From Fluviispira sanaruensis (GTDB taxonomy: Bacteria; Bdellovibrionota_B; Oligoflexia; Silvanigrellales; Silvanigrellaceae), in NCBI RefSeq assembly GCF_004295685.1, contig NZ_AP019368.1:1492364-1556363 (forward strand): 64,000 nucleotides of DNA, in the 5' to 3' direction. The notes below the pieces were generated by a model. That model was not told where the DNA came from. It made no database searches and saw only the letters and a list, made by a program, of their open reading frames with translations. Positions 32,791 to 41,764 of the stretch are shown in pieces (position 1 is the stretch's first letter; the number at the start of each line of letters is the position of its first letter). Position numbers and translations under genes: made by a program.

Positions 32791-33189
32791 TCTATCTCCG
32801 AGAATTTAATGTCTTTTAGTTTAAGAAAATTAATCCTTTTTTTTATGTCTCATTTTGCAATCTGAACTTTACTTTTTATGAAAAATTTCTCAATATGTAA
32901 ATAACGATATAGCTCTATTTGAAGATTTTGCAAAGCCTTTTTTTCAATTCTGTTAATAGGTATTTTAATAAAACATTAATCACTCAATGGTATATTGCTT
33001 AAAATAAAATCACTTAGCCGAATTTGGCAAAAATCATTTTTTGTAAAAATAAGGTTATAAATTTATATTGATATATTTTTAAATCGTTTCTTATATTAAA
33101 AATAATTTTAAAATAATTGCAAATATTTCTGAAATTGTTAATATAAATCTCTTGACTAGTTGATTAAACGTTTTAAATTAGAGGCTTAT
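32791..33189. other. AT-rich intergenic region without a supported gene
   Basis: 399 bases between divergent genes. No RNA gene or credible ORF was seen. It carries at its end GAGG (33181-33184), the ribosome site of the MFS gene at 33190. Confidence 0.5.
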
Positions 33190-34500
33190 ATGGATCAAAT
33201 AGAATCGGCTCCCATCGATCAAAGTGAAAACAGCAATCAGTCCCACTCGCTCAGTCGTGAAGAAATTAAAACTTTCTCTATATCAGCGCTGGGTGGATCT
33301 TTAGAATTTTATGATTTCGTTGTCTATGTCTTTTTTGCTCAAATAATTGGTCAATTGTTTTTTGATACAAGCACAAAAGTCGGTTCATTATTAATATCTT
33401 TTACAGTTTTTGCCAGTGGCTATTTAGCAAGAGTTTTAGGTGGGGTTTTATTCAGTCACTATGGTGACAAAAGTGGGCGGAAAAACTCGTTTGCATTGAC
33501 CGTTTTTTTAATGGCAGCTCCTACTTTTATCATCGGCATACTTCCGACCTATGCACAAATTGGAATCACGGCAACCTTTTTATTGATAGCGTGTAGAATT
33601 GCTCAAGGACTTGCTATTGGCGGAGAAATTCCGTGTTCTATTACTTTTATTTATGAACATGCCCATAAATCGCGGAGAGGATTTGCTTGTGGAGTGCTTT
33701 TCTGTGGAATTATTTTAGGGATTTTTCTTGGTTCTTCTGCAGGAGCATTGCTCAATCACTATTTAACAAAAGAGGAACTTTATGCTTGGGGTTGGCGTTT
33801 GCCATTTTTAGTAGGCGGAGTATTGGGCTTAATCGGTGTCTATTTACGGAGATTCTTAAAAGAAACTCCTGTATTTAAAAAAATGAAAAAGGAAAATATA
33901 AAATTACCAGTTTCCCTCGTTCTTGCAAAATATAAATTTGAACTTTTGCAAACAGCGGTGAGTATTTTGGCTTTAGCAGTCGCTGTGACCCTTTATTTAC
34001 TATACTTGCCTACTTATTTAAATGTTTATCATGGCTTCAAAGCGGATGATATTTTATTTATCAACTCTGCAGCCGTTTTCGTTTATGCCCTTATTATTAT
34101 TTTAAGTGGAATTTTATGTGATAAAATCGGGCCTAAAAAAGTGCTGAATTTTGGTTTGATCCTTTTAATCGTTTTTTCTTACCCAATTTTTAATTCTTTT
34201 ACTCCGAATAATTTTAATTCTATTTATTTTTGCTATGCTGTTGTTTCAGTGGCAACGGCCTGTATTACCGCGGGAAGTATTTATCGTTTAGCCCAATCTT
34301 TTCCCACTAAAATCCGCTATTCCGGTGCTTCATTGAGCTATAATCTAGCCTTCGGAATATTTGGAGGATTCACTCCATTGATTGCTACGACTTTGATTAA
34401 AGAAACTGAGTTAAAAACCTCTCCTGCATTTTATATGATTTTAGTTTCAATAATTGCTTTAATTTTTAATTTCTTTCATTCTAAAAAGGAAGTCGAGTGA
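33190..34500 (+). CDS. MHS-family (metabolite:H+ symporter) MFS transporter
   Basis: 436 residues from ATG 33190 with GAGG 5 bases upstream; the in-frame TTG at 33160 precedes that ribosome site and is unlikely. The MHS-specific helix 1 sequence GGSLEFYDFVVYVFFA, GDKSGRKNSFALTVFLMA (motif A) and QGLAIGGEIPCSITFIYEHA with RRGFACGVLFCG are all present. The group includes ProP, KgtP and related carriers that import osmolytes or organic acids with protons. Substrate unknown. It converges on the Cds1-like gene with only 11 bases between stops. Confidence 0.88.
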   Translation: MDQIESAPIDQSENSNQSHSLSREEIKTFSISALGGSLEFYDFVVYVFFAQIIGQLFFDTSTKVGSLLISFTVFASGYLARVLGGVLFSHYGDKSGRKNSFALTVFLMAAPTFIIGILPTYAQIGITATFLLIACRIAQGLAIGGEIPCSITFIYEHAHKSRRGFACGVLFCGIILGIFLGSSAGALLNHYLTKEELYAWGWRLPFLVGGVLGLIGVYLRRFLKETPVFKKMKKENIKLPVSLVLAKYKFELLQTAVSILALAVAVTLYLLYLPTYLNVYHGFKADDILFINSAAVFVYALIIILSGILCDKIGPKKVLNFGLILLIVFSYPIFNSFTPNNFNSIYFCYAVVSVATACITAGSIYRLAQSFPTKIRYSGASLSYNLAFGIFGGFTPLIATTLIKETELKTSPAFYMILVSIIALIFNFFHSKKEVE

Positions 34501-34511
34501 GTTTATAAAAA

Positions 34512-35561
34512 TTAAGAAAAAAACTTTTTTAACTCTGTAGAATAAGGTTCCAATTGAAAGCCATTCTTTTTAATCCACTCGCTATCGTAATAGGTTTTTA
34601 AATAACGAGAGCTCGAGTCACAAAACAAGGTTACAATGGAACCTCTTTCTCCTTTTTTCTTCATTTTTTTAGCAATTTCATAAACACCATATAAATTAGT
34701 GCCAGTTGAAGGGCCACGCGCATAAGCCATTTCATTGGCTAAAAAATGCATAGCAGCAATAGAGGCCGAGTCAGGAACCTGGATCATGTGATCTACTATA
34801 TTTTTTATAAATGATTTTTCGACGCGGGGTCTGCCTATCCCTTCGATACATGAACTCTGATTAATTTGCGCATCTTCAGAAATTTTGCCATTAAAATAAT
34901 CATAAAAAATAGAATTTTCAGGATCGACCACACAAACTTTTGTATTGTATCCTTGGTAACGAATGTAGCGGCCAATTGTAGCACTTGTGCCACCTGTACC
35001 AGCACCAATCACAATCCAAGTGGGAATTGGAAAAAGTTCTTGTTCCATCTGCTGAAAAATAGATTCTGCGATATTGTTATTTCCACGCCAATCTGTTGCA
35101 CGTTCTGCATAAGTAAACTGATCCATAAAGTGACAATTTTTATTTTTAGAAAGCTTTTCTGCTTCCGCAGGAACTTGAGTTGCATTGTCTACCAGGTGGC
35201 ATTTGCCTCCATAAAATTCAATTTTTAAAATTTTTTCTTTTGAAGTATTCTTAGGCATAACTGCTATAAACTTGAGGCCGATCATGCGGGCAAAATAGGC
35301 TTCTGAAACAGCTGTTGAGCCTGATGAAGCTTCTATAATCGTACTTTTTTCATTGATCCAGCCATTGCAAAGAGCATAAAGAAACAATGAACGAGCCAGT
35401 CTGTGCTTGAGGCTGCCTGTCGGATGTGCAGCTTCATCTTTAAAATAAATATCAATTCCTTCTAGGGAAGGAATATTTGCTTTAAAAAGATGTGTGTCAG
35501 CAGAGCGATTAAAATCAGCGTTGATTTTTTTTATTGCAATATTTAGCCATTCTTGACTCAT
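34512..35561 (-). CDS. PLP-dependent Cds1-like cysteine desulfhydrase/cysteine synthase family enzyme
   Basis: 349 residues from ATG 35561; the upstream in-frame TTG (35573) overlaps the TTGGAG ribosome site. PLP lysine in HPTGSLKHRLARSLF, phosphate-binding loop GAGTGGTSATIGRYIRY, and ASSGSTAVSEAYFA are all present. The fold-type II pattern with EAAHPTGSLKHR and EGIGRPRVE is that of the L-cysteine desulfhydrase Cds1 group, which releases sulfide, pyruvate and ammonia from cysteine. Some homologues may act as synthases. Its start is followed 28 bases upstream by the stop of the RegA-like gene, so it may be transcribed with the two-component system. Confidence 0.82.
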   Translation of the reverse strand: MSQEWLNIAIKKINADFNRSADTHLFKANIPSLEGIDIYFKDEAAHPTGSLKHRLARSLFLYALCNGWINEKSTIIEASSGSTAVSEAYFARMIGLKFIAVMPKNTSKEKILKIEFYGGKCHLVDNATQVPAEAEKLSKNKNCHFMDQFTYAERATDWRGNNNIAESIFQQMEQELFPIPTWIVIGAGTGGTSATIGRYIRYQGYNTKVCVVDPENSIFYDYFNGKISEDAQINQSSCIEGIGRPRVEKSFIKNIVDHMIQVPDSASIAAMHFLANEMAYARGPSTGTNLYGVYEIAKKMKKKGERGSIVTLFCDSSSRYLKTYYDSEWIKKNGFQLEPYSTELKKFFS

Positions 35562-35588
35562 TATAGACTCCAACTGTTATATTAAAGA

Positions 35589-36119
35589 TTATTTTCGAGG
35601 TGGATATTTTTTTAACTTCCTTTGCAAACTTTGCCGATGCAGTCCCAATTTTTTTGCTGCATTGGTAATATTTCCTTGGCATTCAGCTAAAATATATTCA
35701 ATATATTCTCTTTCATGCCGCGCGAGACTTGGAGCGCTTTCGTTGATAAGATTATTTTGTATTTGTTCTGTAGTTTCTTCTTCAAATAAAGCTTTTTCAA
35801 GTTGTGAAAAATTGATTGGTTTTGTGAGATAATTCACAGCCCCTTTTTTCATAGCTTGGACAGCTGTTGCGAGACTTGGATAACCCGTGAGCATAACGAT
35901 CCGACACGCAGGAGAGATGCTATGTATTTTTTCGACACATTGAATGCCATTGTCATTCTTTAAGCGGAGATCCACAACTGCGTATTGAATAGGAGTCTCT
36001 GGAATTTCACTCATGTTTTCGATGGCAATAATTTCTAAGCCTCTGTCTTCAAATTCTAGAGCAAGAGAAGCGCGAAAATCTTCATTGTCTTCTAATATTA
36101 AAATCTTTTTTTTATGCAT
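35589..36119 (-). CDS. RegA/PrrA-type response regulator
   Basis: 176 residues: receiver domain with acidic pocket ILEDNED, phospho-acceptor Asp50 (AVVDLRL), Thr in VMLTGYPS and Lys in NYLTKPI. It is followed directly by a Fis-type helix-turn-helix (ILAECQGNITNAAKKLGLHRQSLQRKLKKYPPRK). There is no central AAA+ domain, which separates it from NtrC. Length and order match RegA/PrrA/ActR, though the polyproline hinge of classical RegA is absent. Its ATG overlaps the kinase stop by one base (TAATG), so the pair is translationally coupled. Probably a redox-responsive regulator. Confidence 0.88.
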   Translation of the reverse strand: MHKKKILILEDNEDFRASLALEFEDRGLEIIAIENMSEIPETPIQYAVVDLRLKNDNGIQCVEKIHSISPACRIVMLTGYPSLATAVQAMKKGAVNYLTKPINFSQLEKALFEEETTEQIQNNLINESAPSLARHEREYIEYILAECQGNITNAAKKLGLHRQSLQRKLKKYPPRK

Positions 36120-37426
36120 TATAATTGGCCTCCCTCATAAATAGGAATGAGAAACCGAGCGCAGGCTCCTTGTTTGATATTATTTTCCAATAAAAAATGT
36201 CCTCCTACTGCAGATGCAAAAGTAAATGCATTATAAAGCCCAAGCCCAACACCATCTGTTTTTGTTGTCACAAATGGTTGGCCAGCATATTTTTGCACGA
36301 CTTCTGGCCAGCCAGAACCTTCATCTAATATAGAAAGTGAGATATATTTATTTTCAATGCTTAAAGTAACTAAAATTGGAATAAATTCGTATGCTTTATT
36401 TGTACTTATTGTTGCTTGCTCAGCATTGTCGAGAATATCTACAAATGCTTTGGTAAAAGCTAAAACAGGAATAAAACATTCTACTTTTTCTGCATTTTCA
36501 TTTATATAAACACTTGCATTGCGAGTTTTAGAATTCCAACTTCGGCTAATATCTTTTATAATTTGAGCTATATTTTTCTTTTCAAAATTTGTTTTTTCAT
36601 TTGACAAGCTGCTATTGCTCATTTGGCGAATCGCATTTTCACATTGAGAAACGGCCTTGAGAATAGTTTTATAATCATCATTTTCATACAATTGATTTTT
36701 ACGTGCCAACCTTTCTATTCTTAATTTGATTGTATTGAGCGGTGTTGCAAATTCATGAGAAAAACCAGAAGAAAGTGCACCCAGTGCTCTTAATTTATCG
36801 ATACGATTATTTTCTGCTTGTAATTTTTCAGAGAATTTCTTTTGTAAACTTAGAGAACAGGTTAACCAATATGTTAAGATAAAAATAAGTAAACTGACCA
36901 TAATTTGAGAAGGAATTAAAACTTGACTTGAAGTTGGTCCTTTGCTGAGAGCAGGAGGCATATCTGCAGGAGAGTGCAAGAGTAACACACTTGAAATAAC
37001 TATAAGACAAAAGATCAGAACCGTTCTTCCTCTTAGTAGAATTGCTCCTAACGAAATATGCAAAAAGATTATTGGAAGAAATGGATTCCAAGCTCCGCCT
37101 GTCAAAATAAGTAAAAAAGTAACAGCGCTGAGATCGCAAAGTAGCTGGAAAAATATAATTCCATTCGAGATATTTTTCAGTTTTCGAGTTAAATAAAATG
37201 CACAGGCATTAAGGAATGCTAAATTAACAATTGTAAAGAGATAAACAGAAATATAGGCGCGGTTAATCCATCCATGATTCAAAGCAAAATGCAGGCATAT
37301 CATTTGTGATAAAATTGCTAGCCAACGTAAACGGATAAGCCATGTGAGCTTTGTTCTATTTTCATCAGGAAAGCCATGTCCCAATATGAAACCAGAAATT
37401 TTTCTTTGCAAGAGTCTGACTGACAT
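36119..37426 (-). CDS. RegB/PrrB-type sensor histidine kinase
   Basis: 435 residues: six membrane helices (about 25-190), then a dimerisation/phosphorylation domain with His224 in GFSHEFATPLNTIK and a kinase domain with GSGWPEVV and GVGLGLYNAF. The loop between helices 3 and 4 has GGAWNPF (110-116), matching the G-G-x-x-N-P-F quinone-binding motif of RegB. No Cys occurs between the last helix and the H-box, so the redox Cys route of RegB appears missing. It would phosphorylate the RegA-like protein encoded next. Divergent from a YtkA-like gene. Confidence 0.87.
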   Translation of the reverse strand: MSVRLLQRKISGFILGHGFPDENRTKLTWLIRLRWLAILSQMICLHFALNHGWINRAYISVYLFTIVNLAFLNACAFYLTRKLKNISNGIIFFQLLCDLSAVTFLLILTGGAWNPFLPIIFLHISLGAILLRGRTVLIFCLIVISSVLLLHSPADMPPALSKGPTSSQVLIPSQIMVSLLIFILTYWLTCSLSLQKKFSEKLQAENNRIDKLRALGALSSGFSHEFATPLNTIKLRIERLARKNQLYENDDYKTILKAVSQCENAIRQMSNSSLSNEKTNFEKKNIAQIIKDISRSWNSKTRNASVYINENAEKVECFIPVLAFTKAFVDILDNAEQATISTNKAYEFIPILVTLSIENKYISLSILDEGSGWPEVVQKYAGQPFVTTKTDGVGLGLYNAFTFASAVGGHFLLENNIKQGACARFLIPIYEGGQL

Positions 37427-37648
37427 ATGATATCCATATTTTTTTATTGCTCCTTAATGGAGCTCTTTCTGCTTGTTTAACTCATATAAAAAACAATACC
37501 AAGGGTTTCTCTCGTTTTTTTTATAGAGAAATTGATATTTCTGAGAATCAAATCATGAAGCACTTTCTTTTTCGTTTAGATCTGCTAGCACTATTGTTTG
37601 TCCGTTGATTGAATTGTATTCGTTTTGATTTGTATGAGGAGTTAATAA

Positions 37649-38179
37649 GTGGCAAAAATTACAAAAATATTATTAATAGTTGGATTGTTAGTCGGGGCAT
37701 TTGCAGTCGTTTTACTTAACCGGAAAAAAGACACTGAAGTTAAAAGTGAAAAATCCAATGAGCTTTCGATGACTACAAAAATTTATGATAAAGCAACAGG
37801 AAAAGTGGATGAAGCACCAAGTCACTCACCAGAAAGCTATTTTGGCTCACTGAGTTTTATTGGGAGTGAACCAAACTCTAAAGATATGGCCCAGGCTATT
37901 TTGTGCGTTGATCAAGTTGCTGATATTGAAAAAATAGATCTCTATATGCCTGATATGGGACATGGCACCCAACCTCCAGTTGTAAATAAGCATGAAGACA
38001 TATCTGTTGCTTTTAAAGATAAAATATCTGCTGCATTAAAAGAGAAGGCTGCCGCAAATCCTTATTTTGGCTGTATACATATTTCAGCTATGCAATTATA
38101 TATGCCAGGATTATGGCAAGTGCGTGTATTTTATAAAAATGACACCGTTGGCTTATTTGATTTTAATATAAAAGACTAG
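37649..38179 (+). CDS. Membrane-anchored YtkA-like protein
   Basis: 176 residues from GTG 37649, supported by GAGGAG (37636-37641). One N-terminal membrane helix (about 7-23), then a linker and a beta-domain with LYMPDMGHGTQPP ... MQLYMPGLWQVRVFY. The M-x-D-M-G-H-G ... M-P-G-x-W-x-V-x-V pattern is that of YtkA/FixH-like domains, often connected with copper and cytochrome oxidase assembly. The gene is divergent from the RegB/RegA-type pair, a suggestive neighbour because such pairs control respiratory genes elsewhere. Confidence 0.65.
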   Translation: MAKITKILLIVGLLVGAFAVVLLNRKKDTEVKSEKSNELSMTTKIYDKATGKVDEAPSHSPESYFGSLSFIGSEPNSKDMAQAILCVDQVADIEKIDLYMPDMGHGTQPPVVNKHEDISVAFKDKISAALKEKAAANPYFGCIHISAMQLYMPGLWQVRVFYKNDTVGLFDFNIKD

Positions 38180-38202
38180 AGTTCTTTCGAAAAATTATTC
38201 TT

Positions 38203-38266
38203 TTCTAAAATACTTTTCCTGATCTAATTAATGAACTTAAAATTTTAAATATAAAGTATTTTAGAA
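38203..38266 (+). repeat. 14-bp perfect inverted repeat before the transglutaminase gene
   Basis: TTCTAAAATACTTT (38203-38216) and AAAGTATTTTAGAA (38253-38266) are exact reverse complements with a 36-base loop. It ends 30 bases before the start at 38297. It could be a terminator for the upstream gene or a leader hairpin. Confidence 0.6.
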
Positions 38267-38296
38267 CTAATGTATCCGATATTTTGGAGATTATAA

Positions 38297-40219
38297 GTGA
38301 ATATTAATATTTTTTATCAACGTCAGATTATTAAAGCAATGATTGTTTTGTTTTTCATCCTTTTTGCTAGAACAGCTATAGCGCGGTGGCAGAAAATCGA
38401 AGAAGTAACACATAATATCGATTATTATGATCGAGAAATAAATGTGGATGAAAAAGGACTCTTTACGGACAAAATGAAAGTTAAAATAACATTAACCAAA
38501 GATTCTGCCTCAGATAATTTCTTAACACAACCTATTAGTTACGATCCATCGATTGAAAATATTAAAATCTTGGAAGCATATACAATTTATGATGGTAAAA
38601 AATATAAAGTTCCACAAAAAGATATAGAAGACAAAAGTATAGCAAGTAATTCTTTGGGATTTCGCAATGAGAATCAAATTTTGATTAAATTCCATAATGT
38701 AAAAAAAGGAGCAGAACTTTATTTAAGCATATTTAAAAAGACAAAAGAAACATTTGTGCCAAAACTATTTGCAAAAGAGTTTTTATTTAATTTTTCTGGC
38801 TATTTACTGAGTGCAAATATTAAAATCAATTCTAAAATTCCTCTTTATTCAGCAATAAGTGATAAAAATGAAGCACTTGAATTTAAGGAAATTAAAAATA
38901 ACTCGACTCAAACTATTAATATAAAATTAAAAAAACCATATTTAAAGGTAATTGTTGATGAGGATTTTGCTTTTTTAAATATTTCGGAAGTTCCATTGAT
39001 CGCGATTTCAAGCTACAATTCCTGGAAAAAAATATCTGATAATAAGTTAAAAAAATATGAAGATATTCTTTCACAAAAAATTCCAGATATTTTTGAAAAT
39101 ATACTTTCTGAAGCTGCTAAAAAGGAAAATATCAATGATAAGATCAATGTTGTTACATCTGGGATAGCAGAAAAAATAAAATATTTTGGCGATTGGCGAT
39201 CGTTAGAAAGTGGGTTCGATCCAAGAGATCTTGCTGAAATTGCCAAAACAGGTTTAGGGGATTGTAAAGATTATTCAATAATAACCACAGCGATTTTGAG
39301 AAAATTAGGAATAACTTCAAATGTTGCTTATGTTTATAGCGCAATTGATTTTCAAGAGTATCCAGTGAATTTGCCCAATCTTTATTCATTTAATCACATG
39401 ATCGTTCAAGTTGAATACGACGGAAAAATAAAGTGGATCGATCCGACCCAAGGTTTGAGTTTTGCGCAAGGGGTATTTCCAAATATTGCAGATAGAGATG
39501 CTCTTGTGGTGAAAGCAAATTCAGTCGGACTTGAACATATCCCTGCACTGACTGCAGACGATCTTAATATAGTTAAAAAGGAAGTTCACGATTTTTCAGA
39601 AAAAGGAATGGTTTTTAGAAAAGGTTCCGTTGAATTGAAAAACTTTGCCGCTGAGAAACTTACTGGACTTGAGTTACAGCACTCAAAGGAAACTATTGAT
39701 AACTATTTAGCAAATTTATTTTCTCCAAATAATAGTACAATTATGAGTTATAATTTTGAAGATTATGATTTTAAATCAAGGGTTGTGCATGATGAAACCA
39801 TCAATTATATAATCAAAATGAAATCGAATGAATTAAGGACAGATTTAGGCAATGCATATATGCTAAATGCAATGGACAATCATGTGAATAACTATTTATT
39901 CAAAACGGATGACAGAAAATCTGATTTATATATTAATTATCTTATTAAATATAAAGATATAAAACTGTTAAAAAATGTTTATCGATCGAATAGAGATTTT
40001 AAAGGTTGTGAAGTTAAATCTAAATGGGCTGATTTTTCTAGAAAAATAGTAGACAAGGAAGATGGCGTTGAAATTATCGACTTTGTTGAAAAGAAACAGC
40101 GGCACATATTAAATCATGAGCTTTTGAGTAAGGAATTTAATGATTTTCAAGAAGAAATAGACTCTTGTATCAATAGGTTTGCAATTATAAATTCAAGTAA
40201 AATTTATAAAGGCTCATGA
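38297..40219 (+). CDS. Secreted DUF3857/transglutaminase-like protein
   Basis: 640 residues from GTG 38297 with GGAG upstream. Signal peptide (AMIVLFFILFARTAIA). The N-terminal half is a DUF3857-type domain (NIDYYDREINVDEKG ... NILEAY). A transglutaminase-like domain follows with a complete Cys323 (GLGDCKDYS), His367 (FNHMIVQVE) and Asp382 (WIDPT) triad. The remaining C-terminal 250 residues have no clear homology. Such proteins are common in Bacteroidetes and delta-like bacteria and are rarely characterised; a periplasmic peptidase or cross-linking role is possible. The stop codon lies in the first unit of a triplicated 28-bp repeat. Confidence 0.82.
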   Translation: MNINIFYQRQIIKAMIVLFFILFARTAIARWQKIEEVTHNIDYYDREINVDEKGLFTDKMKVKITLTKDSASDNFLTQPISYDPSIENIKILEAYTIYDGKKYKVPQKDIEDKSIASNSLGFRNENQILIKFHNVKKGAELYLSIFKKTKETFVPKLFAKEFLFNFSGYLLSANIKINSKIPLYSAISDKNEALEFKEIKNNSTQTINIKLKKPYLKVIVDEDFAFLNISEVPLIAISSYNSWKKISDNKLKKYEDILSQKIPDIFENILSEAAKKENINDKINVVTSGIAEKIKYFGDWRSLESGFDPRDLAEIAKTGLGDCKDYSIITTAILRKLGITSNVAYVYSAIDFQEYPVNLPNLYSFNHMIVQVEYDGKIKWIDPTQGLSFAQGVFPNIADRDALVVKANSVGLEHIPALTADDLNIVKKEVHDFSEKGMVFRKGSVELKNFAAEKLTGLELQHSKETIDNYLANLFSPNNSTIMSYNFEDYDFKSRVVHDETINYIIKMKSNELRTDLGNAYMLNAMDNHVNNYLFKTDDRKSDLYINYLIKYKDIKLLKNVYRSNRDFKGCEVKSKWADFSRKIVDKEDGVEIIDFVEKKQRHILNHELLSKEFNDFQEEIDSCINRFAIINSSKIYKGS

Positions 40220-40278
40220 ATGAAGTAAAATTTATAAAGGCTCATGAATGAAGTAAAATTTATAAAGGCTCATGAATG
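40195..40278 (+). repeat. Three perfect tandem copies of a 28-bp repeat
   Basis: Units 40195-40222, 40223-40250 and 40251-40278 are identical; each begins AAGTAAAATTTATAAAGG and ends CTCATGAATG. A degenerate fourth copy follows (40279-40293). The first unit contains the last codons and TGA of the transglutaminase-like gene. Since 28 is not a multiple of three, added copies do not extend the protein. Confidence 0.95.
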
Positions 40279-40286
40279 AAGTGAAA

Positions 40287-40976
40287 TTATAAATTTATTG
40301 AGTGTGCAAGTTTTGCAAGAGCCACATAAACAACAATTGACACAGTATTGGCAAGGTTTAAACTGCGGACACCTCGATTAAACATAGGGATGGTTAATTT
40401 ATAACCATTCTTTTTTTCAATCTCTTTCTCCATAATATCGTTTGGAATGCCAAAGGTTTCTGCACCAAAAACAAGGAGATCGCCTGGTTGAAAGGCAAAA
40501 TCGATCGGAGTTTCTGTGCCACCTGTTTCGATAAAGATCAAGCGGCGGTTCGATCGCGTTTTTAAGAAATCTTTAAAGCTTTTATGCACGTAAACATTTA
40601 CATGCTCCCAATAATCCAGTCCTGCGCGGCGCAGAGCTTTTTCCGTAATGTGAAAACCCATGGGTTCTATTAAATGGAGAGTGCAAGAAAAGGCAGCACA
40701 TAATCGCGCAATTGTTCCGGTGTTTTGTGGAATTTGTGGGCAGTAGAGCACAACTTCAGGATGGTATTTTATAAGTTCATCTCGGCAGAGTGGCTCTAAA
40801 TATCCACTTTTTTCAAAAGAAAGTTCGGGACATTTTGCTGGGACAAGATTGTCGTCTTCTGTTAGGCTTTCACCTAATTTATAAGCAAGTTTTCCTGTAT
40901 ACTCTTCCTTTTCTTCTTGTGATTTTTGCAATTTTGCATTGCGTTTTATCTGGGTTTTAGAAATGTTATGGGGCAT
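40287..40976 (-). CDS. trmL: tRNA (cytidine/uridine-34-2'-O)-methyltransferase, TrmL-type
   Basis: SPOUT methyltransferase that 2'-O-methylates the wobble base of tRNA-Leu in known members. 229 residues: the TrmL core runs from VVLYCPQIPQNTGTIARLC to the C-terminus. It has the SAM knot motifs LLVFGAETFGIP and RGVRSLNLANTVSIVVY and the intermediate LRRAGLDYW. An extra about 72 residues precede the core, charged and rich in Lys/Glu, not present in E. coli TrmL. The start overlaps the end of engB by 11 bases, so the two are coupled. Confidence 0.9.
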   Translation of the reverse strand: MPHNISKTQIKRNAKLQKSQEEKEEYTGKLAYKLGESLTEDDNLVPAKCPELSFEKSGYLEPLCRDELIKYHPEVVLYCPQIPQNTGTIARLCAAFSCTLHLIEPMGFHITEKALRRAGLDYWEHVNVYVHKSFKDFLKTRSNRRLIFIETGGTETPIDFAFQPGDLLVFGAETFGIPNDIMEKEIEKKNGYKLTIPMFNRGVRSLNLANTVSIVVYVALAKLAHSINL

Positions 40977-41643
40977 TTTCTAAATCCTCAGTTTCTTTGT
41001 CGAGGGAGTCAAGCATTCCAGCTAAAGAACGTAGAATATCTGGTAGACCAATTTTTTTATCAGAACTCACTGTTAAGACCTGACTTGGGGAAAGCGCTAG
41101 TTTTTTGGCGTGTTGAATGCGAATCGCATTCCATTTGCTCTTATGCAGCTTATCGCATTTTGTTTGCAGAGCGATTACCTTTAATCCAAGTTGTTGGAAC
41201 CAGCGAGATAAGGCTTCATCTTCAGGCTGTATATCTCTTCTGATATCAACCAGAATAAACACGGCAAAAAGGCCTTCGCGTTTTTCGAAATACTCTTGCA
41301 TGGCTTTTTGCCAATGGGCACGAGTGGATAAGGAGGACTCTGCATAACCATAACCAGGCAGGTCGACAAGTAAAAACTCACCTTTTTCCGCTGAAAAAAG
41401 GTTAATCGTTTGCGTTCTTCCGGGAGTGTTGCTCACCCTGGCAAGCTGCTTTTGTCCTGCTAAGTAGTTCAGTAAAGAGCTTTTACCGACATTACTGCGT
41501 CCGACAAGGGCAAATTCAGGCACTGTCGAAGGTGGAAGATCGGAATTAATCATCCCTGAACTCACAAACTCCACATGGAGAGGAGTTTTCTTTTCAGAGA
41601 GATATTGGATAAAATTCTGTGTTGGCAATTTGATCTCGCGCAT
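40966..41643 (-). CDS. engB: Ribosome biogenesis GTPase EngB (YsxC/YihA)
   Basis: 225 residues from ATG 41643 (a TTG at 41664 would add seven residues). GTPase motifs: G1 GRSNVGKSS, G2 threonine in NTPGRTQT, G3 DLPGYG, G4 TKCDK, followed by SSDKKIGLPD (G5). TRAFAC GTPase needed for 50S subunit assembly. It comes before trmL on the same strand with an 11-base overlap and is divergent from lpd. Confidence 0.94.
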   Translation of the reverse strand: MREIKLPTQNFIQYLSEKKTPLHVEFVSSGMINSDLPPSTVPEFALVGRSNVGKSSLLNYLAGQKQLARVSNTPGRTQTINLFSAEKGEFLLVDLPGYGYAESSLSTRAHWQKAMQEYFEKREGLFAVFILVDIRRDIQPEDEALSRWFQQLGLKVIALQTKCDKLHKSKWNAIRIQHAKKLALSPSQVLTVSSDKKIGLPDILRSLAGMLDSLDKETEDLENAP

Positions 41644-41764
41644 GGGGAGTTTTCCCTTTCCCAAGGTTGCGTTTTACGAAGGGCAAGACTACATACAAAC
41701 AGCGGGTGATTCCAAGTGCCTTTTAGGATATTTTTTAGGTTATTGTCACTGGGGAGAAATTTTA

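Noticed and set aside
37555-37608. 17-codon ORF (MKHFLFRLDLLALLFVR) before the YtkA-like gene
   Set aside because: Ribosome site is poor (only GAG at unsuitable spacing) and there is no associated hairpin.
40195-40293. Possible CRISPR array
   Set aside because: Repeats are head-to-tail with no spacers and include a gene end; no cas genes nearby.
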